Source: an uncultured Candidatus Melainabacteria bacterium (GTDB lineage Bacteria; Cyanobacteriota; Vampirovibrionia; Gastranaerophilales; Gastranaerophilaceae). Taken from it: 64,000 bases of DNA. Made by a program: the position numbers and the translations under genes. Positions 26,030-34,089 of the stretch are shown here, piece after piece (position 1 is the stretch's first letter; every line of letters begins with the position of its first letter). The stretch covers positions 53,376-117,375 of the forward strand of contig CAKVIE010000006.1 in NCBI GenBank assembly GCA_934754505.1. The letters run 5' to 3'. The notes beneath the pieces are model-generated. The model was given only the letters and a program-made list of their open reading frames with translations. It did not search any database and was not told where the DNA came from.

Positions 26030-26757
26030 TTTATCTCCTCAAACTTCAATTTTTTTGATTGTTTTTTGATTTTAGCAGGCTGAAATTCCGTAAAAATCAA
26101 TCTCCAGCCAAATTTGTCACCCGCTTTTTTATCGGTAACATTTTCGTCGGGACTATATTTTTCAACTGTTTTAACAATAATTTTAGGATTATCAAACTGC
26201 AATTTTTGCGAGAAAGCTTTTTCACAAACCAAAACCAATCTAAAATCATTAGAACAAATCGACGAAAGTTTTTGATATAACCAATTTAGATTATCAAGTA
26301 AATTCGGGTTTTGAGCTTCTTTTGCAGAAATTTTTCTTATAAAAACAGTGCTTTTGCCATTTGAGCAATATTTATAAAATTTCTCTTTTAAATACTCAAT
26401 TCTTGAACGCAATTCGGCTTTTTCTTTTTCCAATGCTTCTTTGTCAATTTGTAAAACATCTGTTACAGCCGTTAAATCAGTTCTTCCGTGAAAAGAAATC
26501 CCCGAATTTTTGCAAGTAAACATACCATGCTCAAGGAAAAAATCGCCTGTTGCAACTTTATCAGGATTTTCGAGGAAAAATTTTAATTGTTCAAAAGTTA
26601 CATAAGTCCAAGCAAACAATGAAGAATCAACAAATTTATATTGTCTGAAAAAACGGTATGCAACTTCACAATTATAGCCAAGCATAACAATATTTTCATA
26701 CTTTTTGGCATTTAATAATGCGTTTATGTAAAGTTTAAATTTATGAAAACTCATCAT
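26026..26757 (-). CDS. Second DUF1796-like protein
   Basis: A 243-residue protein with the same organisation as its downstream partner: an opening strand and conserved cysteine (NIVMLGYNCEVAYRFFRQYK) followed by SSLFAWTYVTFEQLKFFL, and HGMFTCKNSGISFHGRTDLT. A Lys/Glu-rich helix (residues 125-145) and the strand STVFIRKIS come next. It is more divergent than its partner but appears to be a paralogue. Two ATG codons (26757 and 26754) are possible; GGAG lies just upstream. The two genes overlap by 4 bp and probably act together, perhaps in surface polysaccharide work. The function is not established. Confidence 0.65.
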   Translation of the reverse strand: MMSFHKFKLYINALLNAKKYENIVMLGYNCEVAYRFFRQYKFVDSSLFAWTYVTFEQLKFFLENPDKVATGDFFLEHGMFTCKNSGISFHGRTDLTAVTDVLQIDKEALEKEKAELRSRIEYLKEKFYKYCSNGKSTVFIRKISAKEAQNPNLLDNLNWLYQKLSSICSNDFRLVLVCEKAFSQKLQFDNPKIIVKTVEKYSPDENVTDKKAGDKFGWRLIFTEFQPAKIKKQSKKLKFEEIN

Positions 26758-26804
26758 TCACTCCGATAAATAACAATTAAATTTTACATTACACAAACAA
26801 ATAA

Positions 26805-26832
26805 AAAAAGCCCGATAAAAATCGAGCTTTAA
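26805..26832 (-). terminator. Terminator of the 5'-nucleotidase-like gene
   Basis: AAAGC-C-CGAT pairs with ATCG-A-GCTTT with one mismatch and a 4 nt loop. On the minus strand it is followed by seven T residues. It lies just beyond the stop at 26851 and upstream of the DUF1796 pair. Confidence 0.8.
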
Positions 26833-26850
26833 ACAATATTTCAAAAATAT

Positions 26851-28779
26851 TTATTTGTACCAGTGTTTTGTGTGCAAACTTGTATCAAGTGCATAACCTG
26901 TAATAAGTCCATTCGGGTCATTTATTGCAATTCGGTTATCATTTTGGTCAATGAAAATAGCACCGTCATTTTCTTCACTGACTTGTTTCATTTTATCTTC
27001 AAAAATTTCAGTAACTTTAATATTAGTGTTTTCAGCTACACCTTCGCCTAAAGTTTGAGTAGCCAAAAAGTCAATCATAGCACATTTTATTGATTGACCG
27101 TTGTAATCACCTCTTGCAATTGCCTTCGGATTAATTTTAAGTTCTGAACCGTCATCATTTAAAATTAACATTTTTTCAACACAACCCGGAAGTGCATCAT
27201 AAGCTTCTTTTGCAGCTTTCAAATCAGAATTTGCCGTTTTTAAAGCTATTTGATTACCTGCTTTAGTTGCTTCTTTAACAGCTTTTTCAGCTCTCATTAC
27301 ATCAAGTTTTGCTTCATGACGAGCTTTCGCCTTGTCCGCATCGACAGAATAGGTCATACCGCTGCATTGAACAAGTTGTGATTCATCCAAATAAATACAT
27401 TGTGCTTTTTCTTCAAATATTTCATAGAATTTATCAATAGACAAATCTGCCATATGAACATCACCGCCAAACGGCACCATACGTCCGATAATATCATAAT
27501 TAGTCAACATTCTGTTATCATAAACCGCTGTATCTTTAACAGTCGGAGCATGACAGAAAGCAACTTGAGCACCTTTATCACGAGTAGCCTCGAGCATTGC
27601 ATCAGCCATGTAATTCAAAACAGGATTACAATAATTACGTTCTGTGCTATCCGTATTATAACCGTAACCTTCCGGAACGGGAGCTATATCAACTCTTTTA
27701 CCGACATTTTTCTCAACTGCTTGTTCTGCAACTGATTCTGCCGACTTAGCTGCAGACAGAGCTTGATTGCGAACATCAGTTTGATATAAATTTTCCAAAT
27801 CAGAACAAATACCATCCATTCCATTGTTTAAATCAAGCATTTTTGCAGAAGTTTTAATACTTCCGTCATCTGCAATATCCATTTTAACAATAGCAGCAAG
27901 TGCATTATTTGCACCGCATTGAAGAACTTCAACATTTCTGCCGTTTTTAGAAGTATAACTATTATCTTCAATTTTATGAGTATGTCCGCCTAAAATCAAA
28001 TTTACGGTATCGCTATTTTCAGCAACAGCTTTATCTGCATCAGAACCCATGTGACTCAAAAATACGACAGGTAAATTATCATTTAAACCTTGAGATTTTC
28101 TTTCTTCTTTTATTCTTGAAACTTCTGTATCGATAGCTTTTGCAATTTCAACAGGGTCATCAATAGGTGACAAAGGTTGAGCACCAACCGTAATAAATTC
28201 TTGATTGCCTTGTTTGCAAATCATTGACGGCATAACAGAGCAATTAGCTTTTTCATCCGCAGTTGCATTTATTGCGAGCAATTCCGGTTTTAAATCATCA
28301 GCAAGCTGTTTTAAATTTTCATCAGAACGGCTTCTTTCGTGATTTCCGAGAGCTGTAGCCTGCATACCCATTTGGTTTACAATGTCAACAGTTGCAGAAA
28401 TAACTTTTTGTTGTTTTCCGGAAATCAAATCTCCTGCACCAAGAACTGTCAAATTATCTTTGCCACCGCAATATTCCATACAAGCATCTTTTGCAGATGC
28501 TAATTTTGAAAGTCCTGCGAGCTCACCGTGGGTATCACTGAAATAAAATATATTGATTGTATTTGCCTTTGACTCTGATGGTTTTACTTCATTTTGAACA
28601 GCTTGTGTTTTTTGAATATTACCAAATTTAACCTTTGCTAACCCATAAGATAAAAAAGCCTTACTACAATCAGAAGAAAATTGTTGAACTCCTTGATTTT
28701 GATTGTTCGTTTTTTTATCTTGAACCTGTTTAGGTTGAATAAAATTTGTTTTCACACCATTGAGTTTTGTAATTTGCAT
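26851..28779 (-). CDS. 5'-nucleotidase/metallophosphatase-family protein with coiled-coil insert
   Basis: A 642-residue protein from the ATG at 28779 (MQITKLNGVKTNF), preceded by GGTGG; an earlier in-frame start at 28836 lacks support. After about 75 unrecognised residues comes the calcineurin-like domain: FYFSDTHGELAGLSKL, GAGDLISGKQ, ALGNHERSR, VVFLSHMGSDADKAV and LILGGHTHKIE. The 5'-nucleotidase C-terminal domain follows (NPVLNYMADAMLEATRDKGA, QVAFCHAPTVKDT, MVPFGGDVHMADLS). It is interrupted by a Lys/Ala/Glu coiled-coil insertion (KARHEAKLDVMRAEKAVKEA). The NHE motif replaces the common NHEFD, giving NHERS. No signal peptide is visible although such enzymes are usually exported. It is a paralogue of the gene at 57419. 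Confidence 0.83.
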   Translation of the reverse strand: MQITKLNGVKTNFIQPKQVQDKKTNNQNQGVQQFSSDCSKAFLSYGLAKVKFGNIQKTQAVQNEVKPSESKANTINIFYFSDTHGELAGLSKLASAKDACMEYCGGKDNLTVLGAGDLISGKQQKVISATVDIVNQMGMQATALGNHERSRSDENLKQLADDLKPELLAINATADEKANCSVMPSMICKQGNQEFITVGAQPLSPIDDPVEIAKAIDTEVSRIKEERKSQGLNDNLPVVFLSHMGSDADKAVAENSDTVNLILGGHTHKIEDNSYTSKNGRNVEVLQCGANNALAAIVKMDIADDGSIKTSAKMLDLNNGMDGICSDLENLYQTDVRNQALSAAKSAESVAEQAVEKNVGKRVDIAPVPEGYGYNTDSTERNYCNPVLNYMADAMLEATRDKGAQVAFCHAPTVKDTAVYDNRMLTNYDIIGRMVPFGGDVHMADLSIDKFYEIFEEKAQCIYLDESQLVQCSGMTYSVDADKAKARHEAKLDVMRAEKAVKEATKAGNQIALKTANSDLKAAKEAYDALPGCVEKMLILNDDGSELKINPKAIARGDYNGQSIKCAMIDFLATQTLGEGVAENTNIKVTEIFEDKMKQVSEENDGAIFIDQNDNRIAINDPNGLITGYALDTSLHTKHWYK

Positions 28780-28917
28780 GAATACCACCAATAAATATCT
28801 CTCACTATACTTTTTATATCGTAATAACAAAAGCAAACTTTAATCATGTTTTTAAAATGTTTACATTCTTTAACAAAGAATGTAATAAAAATTATGGTAA
28901 ACGCAGGTAATTTATGC

Positions 28918-28930
28918 AATAATAAGAGGT
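28918..28930 (+). promoter_or_regulatory. -10 box close to the wecG/tagA start
   Basis: TGCAATAAT (AATAAT at 28918-28923, with an upstream TG) ends 7 nt before the ATG at 28931. AGAGG at 28925-28929 is too close to the ATG to act as a normal ribosome site. This is another candidate for a leaderless or near-leaderless transcript. Confidence 0.4.
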
Positions 28931-29656
28931 ATGGAAAAGAAAACAGCAAATATTTTAGGATACAGAGTTGATTTATTAAGTTCTAACGATGCAATCAACT
29001 ATATATATGAACAATCTCAAACAAAGAGTGTTCAAACAGTCACAATAAACCCCGAAATGATAGCATTAGCGGACAATAATGAGGAATTTGCACAATCCTT
29101 GAGAAACGCAGATTTAATCATTCCTGACGGTGTCGGCATAAAAATCGCATTGAAAATAAAAGGAATAAAACAAGAACAAATTCCGGGGATTGAATTTTCA
29201 AAAAAAATAATGGCATTATGTGCGGAAAAAGGCGAAAATGTCGCTTTAATCGGAGCAAAAGAAGAAATTTTGCAAAAAGCTTGTTCTAATTTAAAGAGCG
29301 AAATTCCAAACTTAAATATATCTTATGCAAGAAACGGTTATTTCAAAGAAGCTGATGAAAGAGAAATTGTAGAAAATTTAAAAAAATCAAATGCAAAACT
29401 CGTGCTTGCAGCACTTGGAATTCCCAAACAAGAAGTATTTATAAGAAAGTATATGAATGAATTTCCGAACACAATATTTATCGGTGTCGGAGGAAGTTTT
29501 GACGTATGGTCGGGAGAAGTAAAAAGAGCTCCGCAGATATTCAGAAAAGCAGGCTGTGAGTGGCTTTGGAGATTGATAAAAACTCCTTCAAGATTTAAAA
29601 GAATGTTTCCTACTTTACCCTTATTTTTGTTTAGGGTTATAATGGAAAAGAAATAA
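28931..29656 (+). CDS. WecG/TagA/CpsF family glycosyltransferase
   Basis: A GT26 glycosyltransferase of 241 residues that transfers a sugar (ManNAc or ManNAcA in known cases) onto an undecaprenyl-linked acceptor for surface polymers. Family motifs in order: VTINPEMIALADNNEEF, ADLIIPDGVGI, VALIGAKEEIL, AALGIPKQEVFI, and FIGVGGSFDVWSGEVKRAPQ followed by GCEWLWRLI. No membrane helix is present; a hydrophobic C-terminal tail (PTLPLFLFRVI) probably attaches it to the membrane, as in TagA. It precedes the transketolase genes by 48 bp. The exact acceptor cannot be assigned. Confidence 0.92.
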   Translation: MEKKTANILGYRVDLLSSNDAINYIYEQSQTKSVQTVTINPEMIALADNNEEFAQSLRNADLIIPDGVGIKIALKIKGIKQEQIPGIEFSKKIMALCAEKGENVALIGAKEEILQKACSNLKSEIPNLNISYARNGYFKEADEREIVENLKKSNAKLVLAALGIPKQEVFIRKYMNEFPNTIFIGVGGSFDVWSGEVKRAPQIFRKAGCEWLWRLIKTPSRFKRMFPTLPLFLFRVIMEKK

Positions 29657-29704
29657 AGAAAAATTTATTATGTTGTATGCAGTATAGAAGAAAACAGGTG
29701 ATTT

Positions 29705-30544
29705 ATGTTAAAAACGTTATCGACAGAAGAAATCAAAGAAATTGAAAAAGTTACCAAAAAACTTCGTGCAAACATTGTAAGAATGATACACAACGCACAA
29801 TCGGGACACCCGGGCGGAAGCCTTTCGGCGATTGATATTCTTACAGTTTTGTACACAAAAGTTATGAAACAGTATCCTGATTGGGATAAAAACCCCGATT
29901 TTGAAAACAGAGACAGATTTGTATTATCAAAAGGACATGCTTCAGCGGCAATTTATTCTATTTTGGCACATTGCGGATATTTTCCGGAAGCAGATTTGTT
30001 AGAATACAGAAAGTTCGGAACAAAACTTCAAGGACACCCTTGCTGCACAAAACTCAAAGGTATTGAAGTTTCAACAGGTTCATTGGGACAAGGACTTTCA
30101 ATAGCATGCGGTATGGCAATCGGATTGAAGTTAGATAAAAAAGATGCTCACGTATTTGCACTTATGGGTGACGGCGAACTTCAAGAAGGCAGCATTTGGG
30201 AAGCAGCAATGAACGCAGGTCATTACAAATTGAACAACCTTATCGGCATTGTTGACAGAAACAGACTTCAAATCGACGGAAACACGGAAGACGTAATGGC
30301 AGTCGGTGACGTAGCAGCAAAATTTGCAGCATTCGGCTGGAACACAATCGAAATTGACGGACACAATATTGAAGCAATATACGAAGCATTGGAACAAGCA
30401 AAAGAATCTAAAGATAAACCGACCGTTATCGTTGCAAATACGATAAAAGGCAAAGGCATATCATTTATGGAAAACCAAGCAGGCTGGCACGGAAAAGCTC
30501 CTAATGACGAGCAATTAGCACAAGCATTAGAAGAATTGAAATAG
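29705..30544 (+). CDS. Transketolase, N-terminal (TPP-binding) subunit
   Basis: Half of a split transketolase (279 residues) for the pentose phosphate pathway. It carries thiamine diphosphate-binding features: HNAQSGHPGGSLSAIDILTV, RFVLSKGHASAAIYSILA, LGQGLSIACGMAIGLKL and the GDGEL..GS.WEA..NAGHY motif (GDGELQEGSIWEAAMNAGHY), with NRLQIDG after it. CAGGTGA precedes the ATG. The C-terminal half is encoded 11 bp downstream; the two chains form the enzyme, an arrangement also seen in archaea and many Firmicutes. Confidence 0.95.
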   Translation: MLKTLSTEEIKEIEKVTKKLRANIVRMIHNAQSGHPGGSLSAIDILTVLYTKVMKQYPDWDKNPDFENRDRFVLSKGHASAAIYSILAHCGYFPEADLLEYRKFGTKLQGHPCCTKLKGIEVSTGSLGQGLSIACGMAIGLKLDKKDAHVFALMGDGELQEGSIWEAAMNAGHYKLNNLIGIVDRNRLQIDGNTEDVMAVGDVAAKFAAFGWNTIEIDGHNIEAIYEALEQAKESKDKPTVIVANTIKGKGISFMENQAGWHGKAPNDEQLAQALEELK

Positions 30545-30555
30545 GAGAGGCAAAC

Positions 30556-31497
30556 ATGACAGAAGTTATAAAAAAATCGGCAAGAGGTGAATACGGCTTA
30601 ACGCTCGCAGACCTCGGAAAAACGAATAAAAACATAGTAGTTATAGATTGTGACCTCTCAGGTTCGACAATGACAAAGCATTTTAAAGCTGCATTTCCTG
30701 AAAGATTTTTCAACGCAGGTATTGCAGAACAAGATGCAGTAACAATGGCAGTCGGACTTTCAACAACAGGCAAAATACCTTTTGTATCTACATTTGCAGT
30801 ATTTGCATCAGGCAGAGCATGGGAACAAATCAGAAATGGAGTTTGTTATCCGAAATTCAACGTAAAAGTAGTTGCAACACACTGCGGTATCACAGTTGGA
30901 GAAGACGGAGCAAGCCATCAGGCACTTGAAGATGTGGCAATTATGAGAGCAATTCCTAACATGACAGTTATTGCACCTGCTGATGCAACTGAAGTTCGAG
31001 AAGTTATTAAATGGGCAGCAGAATACAATGGACCTGTTTACGTTCGTGTATCAAGAGCTAATTTACCTGTAATTTTCAAAGAAGGCGAATACAAATTCAA
31101 TCCTTACAAAGCAGTTGTTATGAAAGAAGGCAAAGATATTACCGTCGTAACAAACGGAGAGACGACTTGCGAAGTTTTAAAAGCAGCTGAAATTCTTGAA
31201 AAAGAAGGAATTAGCCTTGAAGTAGTACACGTTCCCGTAGTTAAGCCGTTAGATGCAGAAACAATTATAAAATCAGCACAAAAGACCGGCAGAGTTGTAA
31301 CTGTTGAAAACCACTCAATCATAGGCGGTTTAGGCGGAGCCGTATGCGAAGCATTAAGTGAACAATGTCCGACCAAGGTTACAAGAATAGGTATTAATGA
31401 CCAATTCGGACAAACCGGTACGGCAGATGAACTTATGGCATACTACGGATTAACAGGTGACAAACTTGCAGAAAAAATCAAAGGACTCGTAAAATAA
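30556..31497 (+). CDS. Transketolase, C-terminal subunit
   Basis: The partner half (313 residues) with the pyrimidine-binding and C-terminal domains. Motifs are GLTLADLGKTNKNIVVIDCD, FFNAGIAEQDAVTMAVGLST, FVSTFAVFASGRAWEQIRNG, THCGITVGEDGASHQALEDV and IPNMTVIAPADATEVREVIK. The C-terminal domain has TVENHSIIGGLGGAVCEALS. The glutamate in GIAEQDA is the residue that activates thiamine diphosphate. GGAGAGG lies ahead of the ATG. ftsE follows after 1 nt, so carbohydrate and division genes may share one transcript. Confidence 0.95.
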   Translation: MTEVIKKSARGEYGLTLADLGKTNKNIVVIDCDLSGSTMTKHFKAAFPERFFNAGIAEQDAVTMAVGLSTTGKIPFVSTFAVFASGRAWEQIRNGVCYPKFNVKVVATHCGITVGEDGASHQALEDVAIMRAIPNMTVIAPADATEVREVIKWAAEYNGPVYVRVSRANLPVIFKEGEYKFNPYKAVVMKEGKDITVVTNGETTCEVLKAAEILEKEGISLEVVHVPVVKPLDAETIIKSAQKTGRVVTVENHSIIGGLGGAVCEALSEQCPTKVTRIGINDQFGQTGTADELMAYYGLTGDKLAEKIKGLVK

Positions 31498-31498
31498 T

Positions 31499-32173
31499 AT
31501 GATACAGATGAGAGCCGTTACAAAACGGTATAAAAATAATTATGCGTTAAAAAATATAAATCTTGACATTATGTCGGGAGAATTTGTATTCCTAACAGGC
31601 TCAAGCGGTGCAGGCAAATCAACGCTTATGAAACTTTTATATCGAGAAGAAGTACCGACATCAGGTACAGTAATGATAGGCTCTACAAATGTAGCAGAAT
31701 TACCCGATGATAAAGTTCCGAAACTCAGAAGATGTATGGGAATTGTTTTCCAAGATTACAAACTTTTACAAAATCAAAGTGTATTTGATAACGTAGCTTA
31801 TGTAATCAGAACGCTCGGAATGAGCAGTAGAGAAATTGAAGCCCGTACAATGGGAGCATTAAAAGTGGTTGGTTTGGCAGGCAAAATGCGTGCCAAACCG
31901 ACTGAATTATCAGGCGGGGAACAGCAAAGAGTCAGCATCGCAAGAGCAATAGTCAACGGGCCGCCGCTTTTAATAGCAGATGAACCTACGGGAAATTTAG
32001 ACCCTAAAAACTCTATGGAAGTTATGCAGATTTTGGAACAAATCAATCAAAAGGGAATAACCATTTTGATTGCAACGCACGACCATGCTATGGTTGATTA
32101 CTTTAGAAAACGTGTAATAACAATGGATCAGGGACAAATTGTAAGGGACATTCAGGCAGGTACTTATGACTGA
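31499..32173 (+). CDS. ftsE: FtsE, cell-division ABC ATPase
   Basis: FtsE is the ATPase that, through FtsX, controls septal peptidoglycan hydrolases. The product has 224 residues. Walker A is GSSGAGKSTLMKLLY, the Q-loop region is GIVFQDYKLLQNQSVFDNVA, the signature is LSGGEQQRVSIARAI, Walker B is LLIADEPTGNLDP and the switch histidine is in IATHDHAMV. The early YKNNYALKNINLDI and FVFLTGSSG blocks are FtsE-like. Its end overlaps ftsX by 8 bp. Proximity to ftsX distinguishes it from MacB- or LolD-type ATPases. Confidence 0.95.
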   Translation: MIQMRAVTKRYKNNYALKNINLDIMSGEFVFLTGSSGAGKSTLMKLLYREEVPTSGTVMIGSTNVAELPDDKVPKLRRCMGIVFQDYKLLQNQSVFDNVAYVIRTLGMSSREIEARTMGALKVVGLAGKMRAKPTELSGGEQQRVSIARAIVNGPPLLIADEPTGNLDPKNSMEVMQILEQINQKGITILIATHDHAMVDYFRKRVITMDQGQIVRDIQAGTYD

Positions 32174-33074
32174 TATATCAATAAAATTCAAGAAAAAAGT
32201 AAAAGCAGGCATTCCGAAAGACTGGCTTGGCGAATTAAGAATTACATCAAGAATAATGATGGAAACTTTGAAGGGGATATGCAGAACAGGTTGGATAAAC
32301 ATAGCCATAATCACAACAATGGCAGCTATTTTGACTATTTTTGGAGCATTATTCAGAACGACATTATCATTAACAGAATTTGTAAAACAATTTGGCAATA
32401 TGCTTGAAATATCTGTATATTTAAAGCCCGACGTGTCACCGCAGCATTTATCAAGCCGTATAAAAGAGCTTGATCACGTTGAAAAAGTAACAATTATAAC
32501 AAAAGAAGCAGCTTGGGCAAAAATGAAAAGTGAATTTGACGTAGCAGACTTGTCAAACCCTTTGCCCGACACACTTCATGTAAAAGTTGATAATCCGGAA
32601 AACATTAATGATGTATTTACCAAAATCAAACCTATTCCGGGGGTTGAAGATTTGGCATACGCAACAGATATTGCCAAAAAGATGGAAACTTTCAATCACG
32701 TTGTAAATACAATGACATTGATTGTAGTAATATTTGTAGCGGTTTTGACGATAGCTATTATTAACAACACAATCCAGCTGGTAATTCAAAACCAAAAGGA
32801 AGAAATTGAAATAATGCGGCTTATGGGCGTAAGCAACTGGTATATTAAAATTCCGCTTATATTGCAGGGTGCAATTTACGGATTTGTATCGGCATTGATA
32901 GCTTTAATTCCGATGAGCGTAGTTCAAAAGTGGCTTTTACAGGTTCATGAATACTTTATGGTGCCATCACCTGTTTTAGCGGCAAATGTTGTAACTTTCA
33001 CATTGTTTGTAATCGCAATAGGATTTGGAGCAGGCGGAAGTATGCTGTCAATCAAAAAGCATTTAAGCGTATAA
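32166..33074 (+). CDS. ftsX: FtsX, cell-division permease-like protein
   Basis: A 302-residue membrane protein with four helices: one at about residues 40-65 (GWINIAIITTMAAILTIFGA) and three in the C-terminal FtsX domain (about 180-205, 230-255, 272-295). The periplasmic domain between helices 1 and 2 contains the FtsX block LEISVYLKPDVSPQHLSSRI and WAKMKSEF. EEIEIMRLMGVSNWYIKIPL is the conserved cytoplasmic loop. It relays ATP hydrolysis by FtsE to periplasmic amidase activators. The hydrolase partner is not in the window unless the SpoIID or lytic transglycosylase genes take part. Confidence 0.94.
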   Translation: MTDISIKFKKKVKAGIPKDWLGELRITSRIMMETLKGICRTGWINIAIITTMAAILTIFGALFRTTLSLTEFVKQFGNMLEISVYLKPDVSPQHLSSRIKELDHVEKVTIITKEAAWAKMKSEFDVADLSNPLPDTLHVKVDNPENINDVFTKIKPIPGVEDLAYATDIAKKMETFNHVVNTMTLIVVIFVAVLTIAIINNTIQLVIQNQKEEIEIMRLMGVSNWYIKIPLILQGAIYGFVSALIALIPMSVVQKWLLQVHEYFMVPSPVLAANVVTFTLFVIAIGFGAGGSMLSIKKHLSV

Positions 33075-33088
33075 CACTAAACTCGTGA

Positions 33089-33112
33089 TATAATGGAAAA
33101 AACGAGGATAAA
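33089..33112 (+). promoter_or_regulatory. -10 box and ribosome site of the radical SAM gene
   Basis: GTGATATAAT gives an extended -10 box (TATAAT 33089-33094). The expected start point is near 33101, and CGAGGA sits 7-12 nt before the ATG at 33113. This separates the following genes from the ftsEX operon. Confidence 0.5.
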
Positions 33113-34063
33113 ATGAGTCAATATTATAAATGCGATTATATGGACAGCGGAATAAACTTCGAGAGATGGGGTGTTTTTGTATGCTGTAAAACAGCCCACG
33201 AAGGCGGCGGCATGCCCGTTTTAGCTAATGACTATAACGAATTTGATTTTGACAAAATATTTGAGATAAAGAAAAAGTGGAAAGAGCAGATAGCAAGCGG
33301 AAATCCGCCTGAAAGATGCAAAGGCTGTCCGAATATTGTTGAAACAGATGAGTTAGTAGAAGATTTAGCCTTTAATTTTGTAGATGTAAACAGTTTTGTA
33401 AACTGCAACAGCAAATGCATTTATTGTGATGTTTGGTCAACGGAAGGTTTTACAGAAACTTCCTTGTTGCCGAAATTTGAAGAATTATTTGAAAAAGGTT
33501 TGTTAAAAAATTCAAACCACGGATACATACAATTCGCAGGCGGCGAACCCGCATTAATGAAAGACTTTGAAAAAATAGTTGATTTATGTTTATCAAACGG
33601 AATACAAAGATACATTGTAAATTCTAACGGAATAAAGTATTCCGAGGGAATAAACAGACTTATTTCAGAAGCTCAAACAAACCTTTGCGTTTCTTTGGAC
33701 AGCGGAACAGCGGAAACTTATCAGAAAATCAAGCAAGTTCCTTGTTTTGAAAAAGTTGTTGAAAATTTAAAAAGATATGCAAGTTCGCAAAAAGACGGAC
33801 AAAGCACGGTAAAATCGAAATACATAATATTAAAAGATATAAATGACAACATTGAAGAAATTGATAAATGGTATGATTTATCGTTGGAAATCGGGATAAA
33901 ATTTGTTGTACTTGATGTCGAAAGAGAATGGTTTAAACACAATAATCGAGAAATCAACGAAAAAATGAAAGAATTGATAGAACATATTCAAAACCGCTGC
34001 AAAGAGGACGGAATAGCTCTTGATTACTACGAGCAGTTAAAGTGTTTATACAGACTTCATTAA
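33113..34063 (+). CDS. Radical SAM protein with N-terminal cysteine-rich region
   Basis: A 316-residue radical SAM enzyme. The 4Fe-4S/SAM motif is NCNSKCIYCDVW at about residues 97-108, followed by FAGGEPALM and YIVNSNGIKY strands. Before it lies a Cys-rich segment: YYKCDYMDSGINF, GVFVCCKTAHEG and RCKGCPNIVE. This resembles the SPASM/twitch auxiliary cluster site that normally lies after the radical SAM domain, so the order looks inverted. The C-terminal part is helical and ends with one cysteine (EQLKCLYRLH). The substrate is unknown; relatives occur among peptide-maturing and polysaccharide-associated enzymes. comM follows after 26 bp. Confidence 0.8.
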   Translation: MSQYYKCDYMDSGINFERWGVFVCCKTAHEGGGMPVLANDYNEFDFDKIFEIKKKWKEQIASGNPPERCKGCPNIVETDELVEDLAFNFVDVNSFVNCNSKCIYCDVWSTEGFTETSLLPKFEELFEKGLLKNSNHGYIQFAGGEPALMKDFEKIVDLCLSNGIQRYIVNSNGIKYSEGINRLISEAQTNLCVSLDSGTAETYQKIKQVPCFEKVVENLKRYASSQKDGQSTVKSKYIILKDINDNIEEIDKWYDLSLEIGIKFVVLDVEREWFKHNNREINEKMKELIEHIQNRCKEDGIALDYYEQLKCLYRLH

Positions 34064-34089
34064 ACATTAGAGCATAACGGGAGTTTAAA

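Noticed and set aside
29705..31497. Broken transketolase gene
   Set aside because: The two halves each have their own ribosome site and complete domain set; split transketolase is a known normal form.
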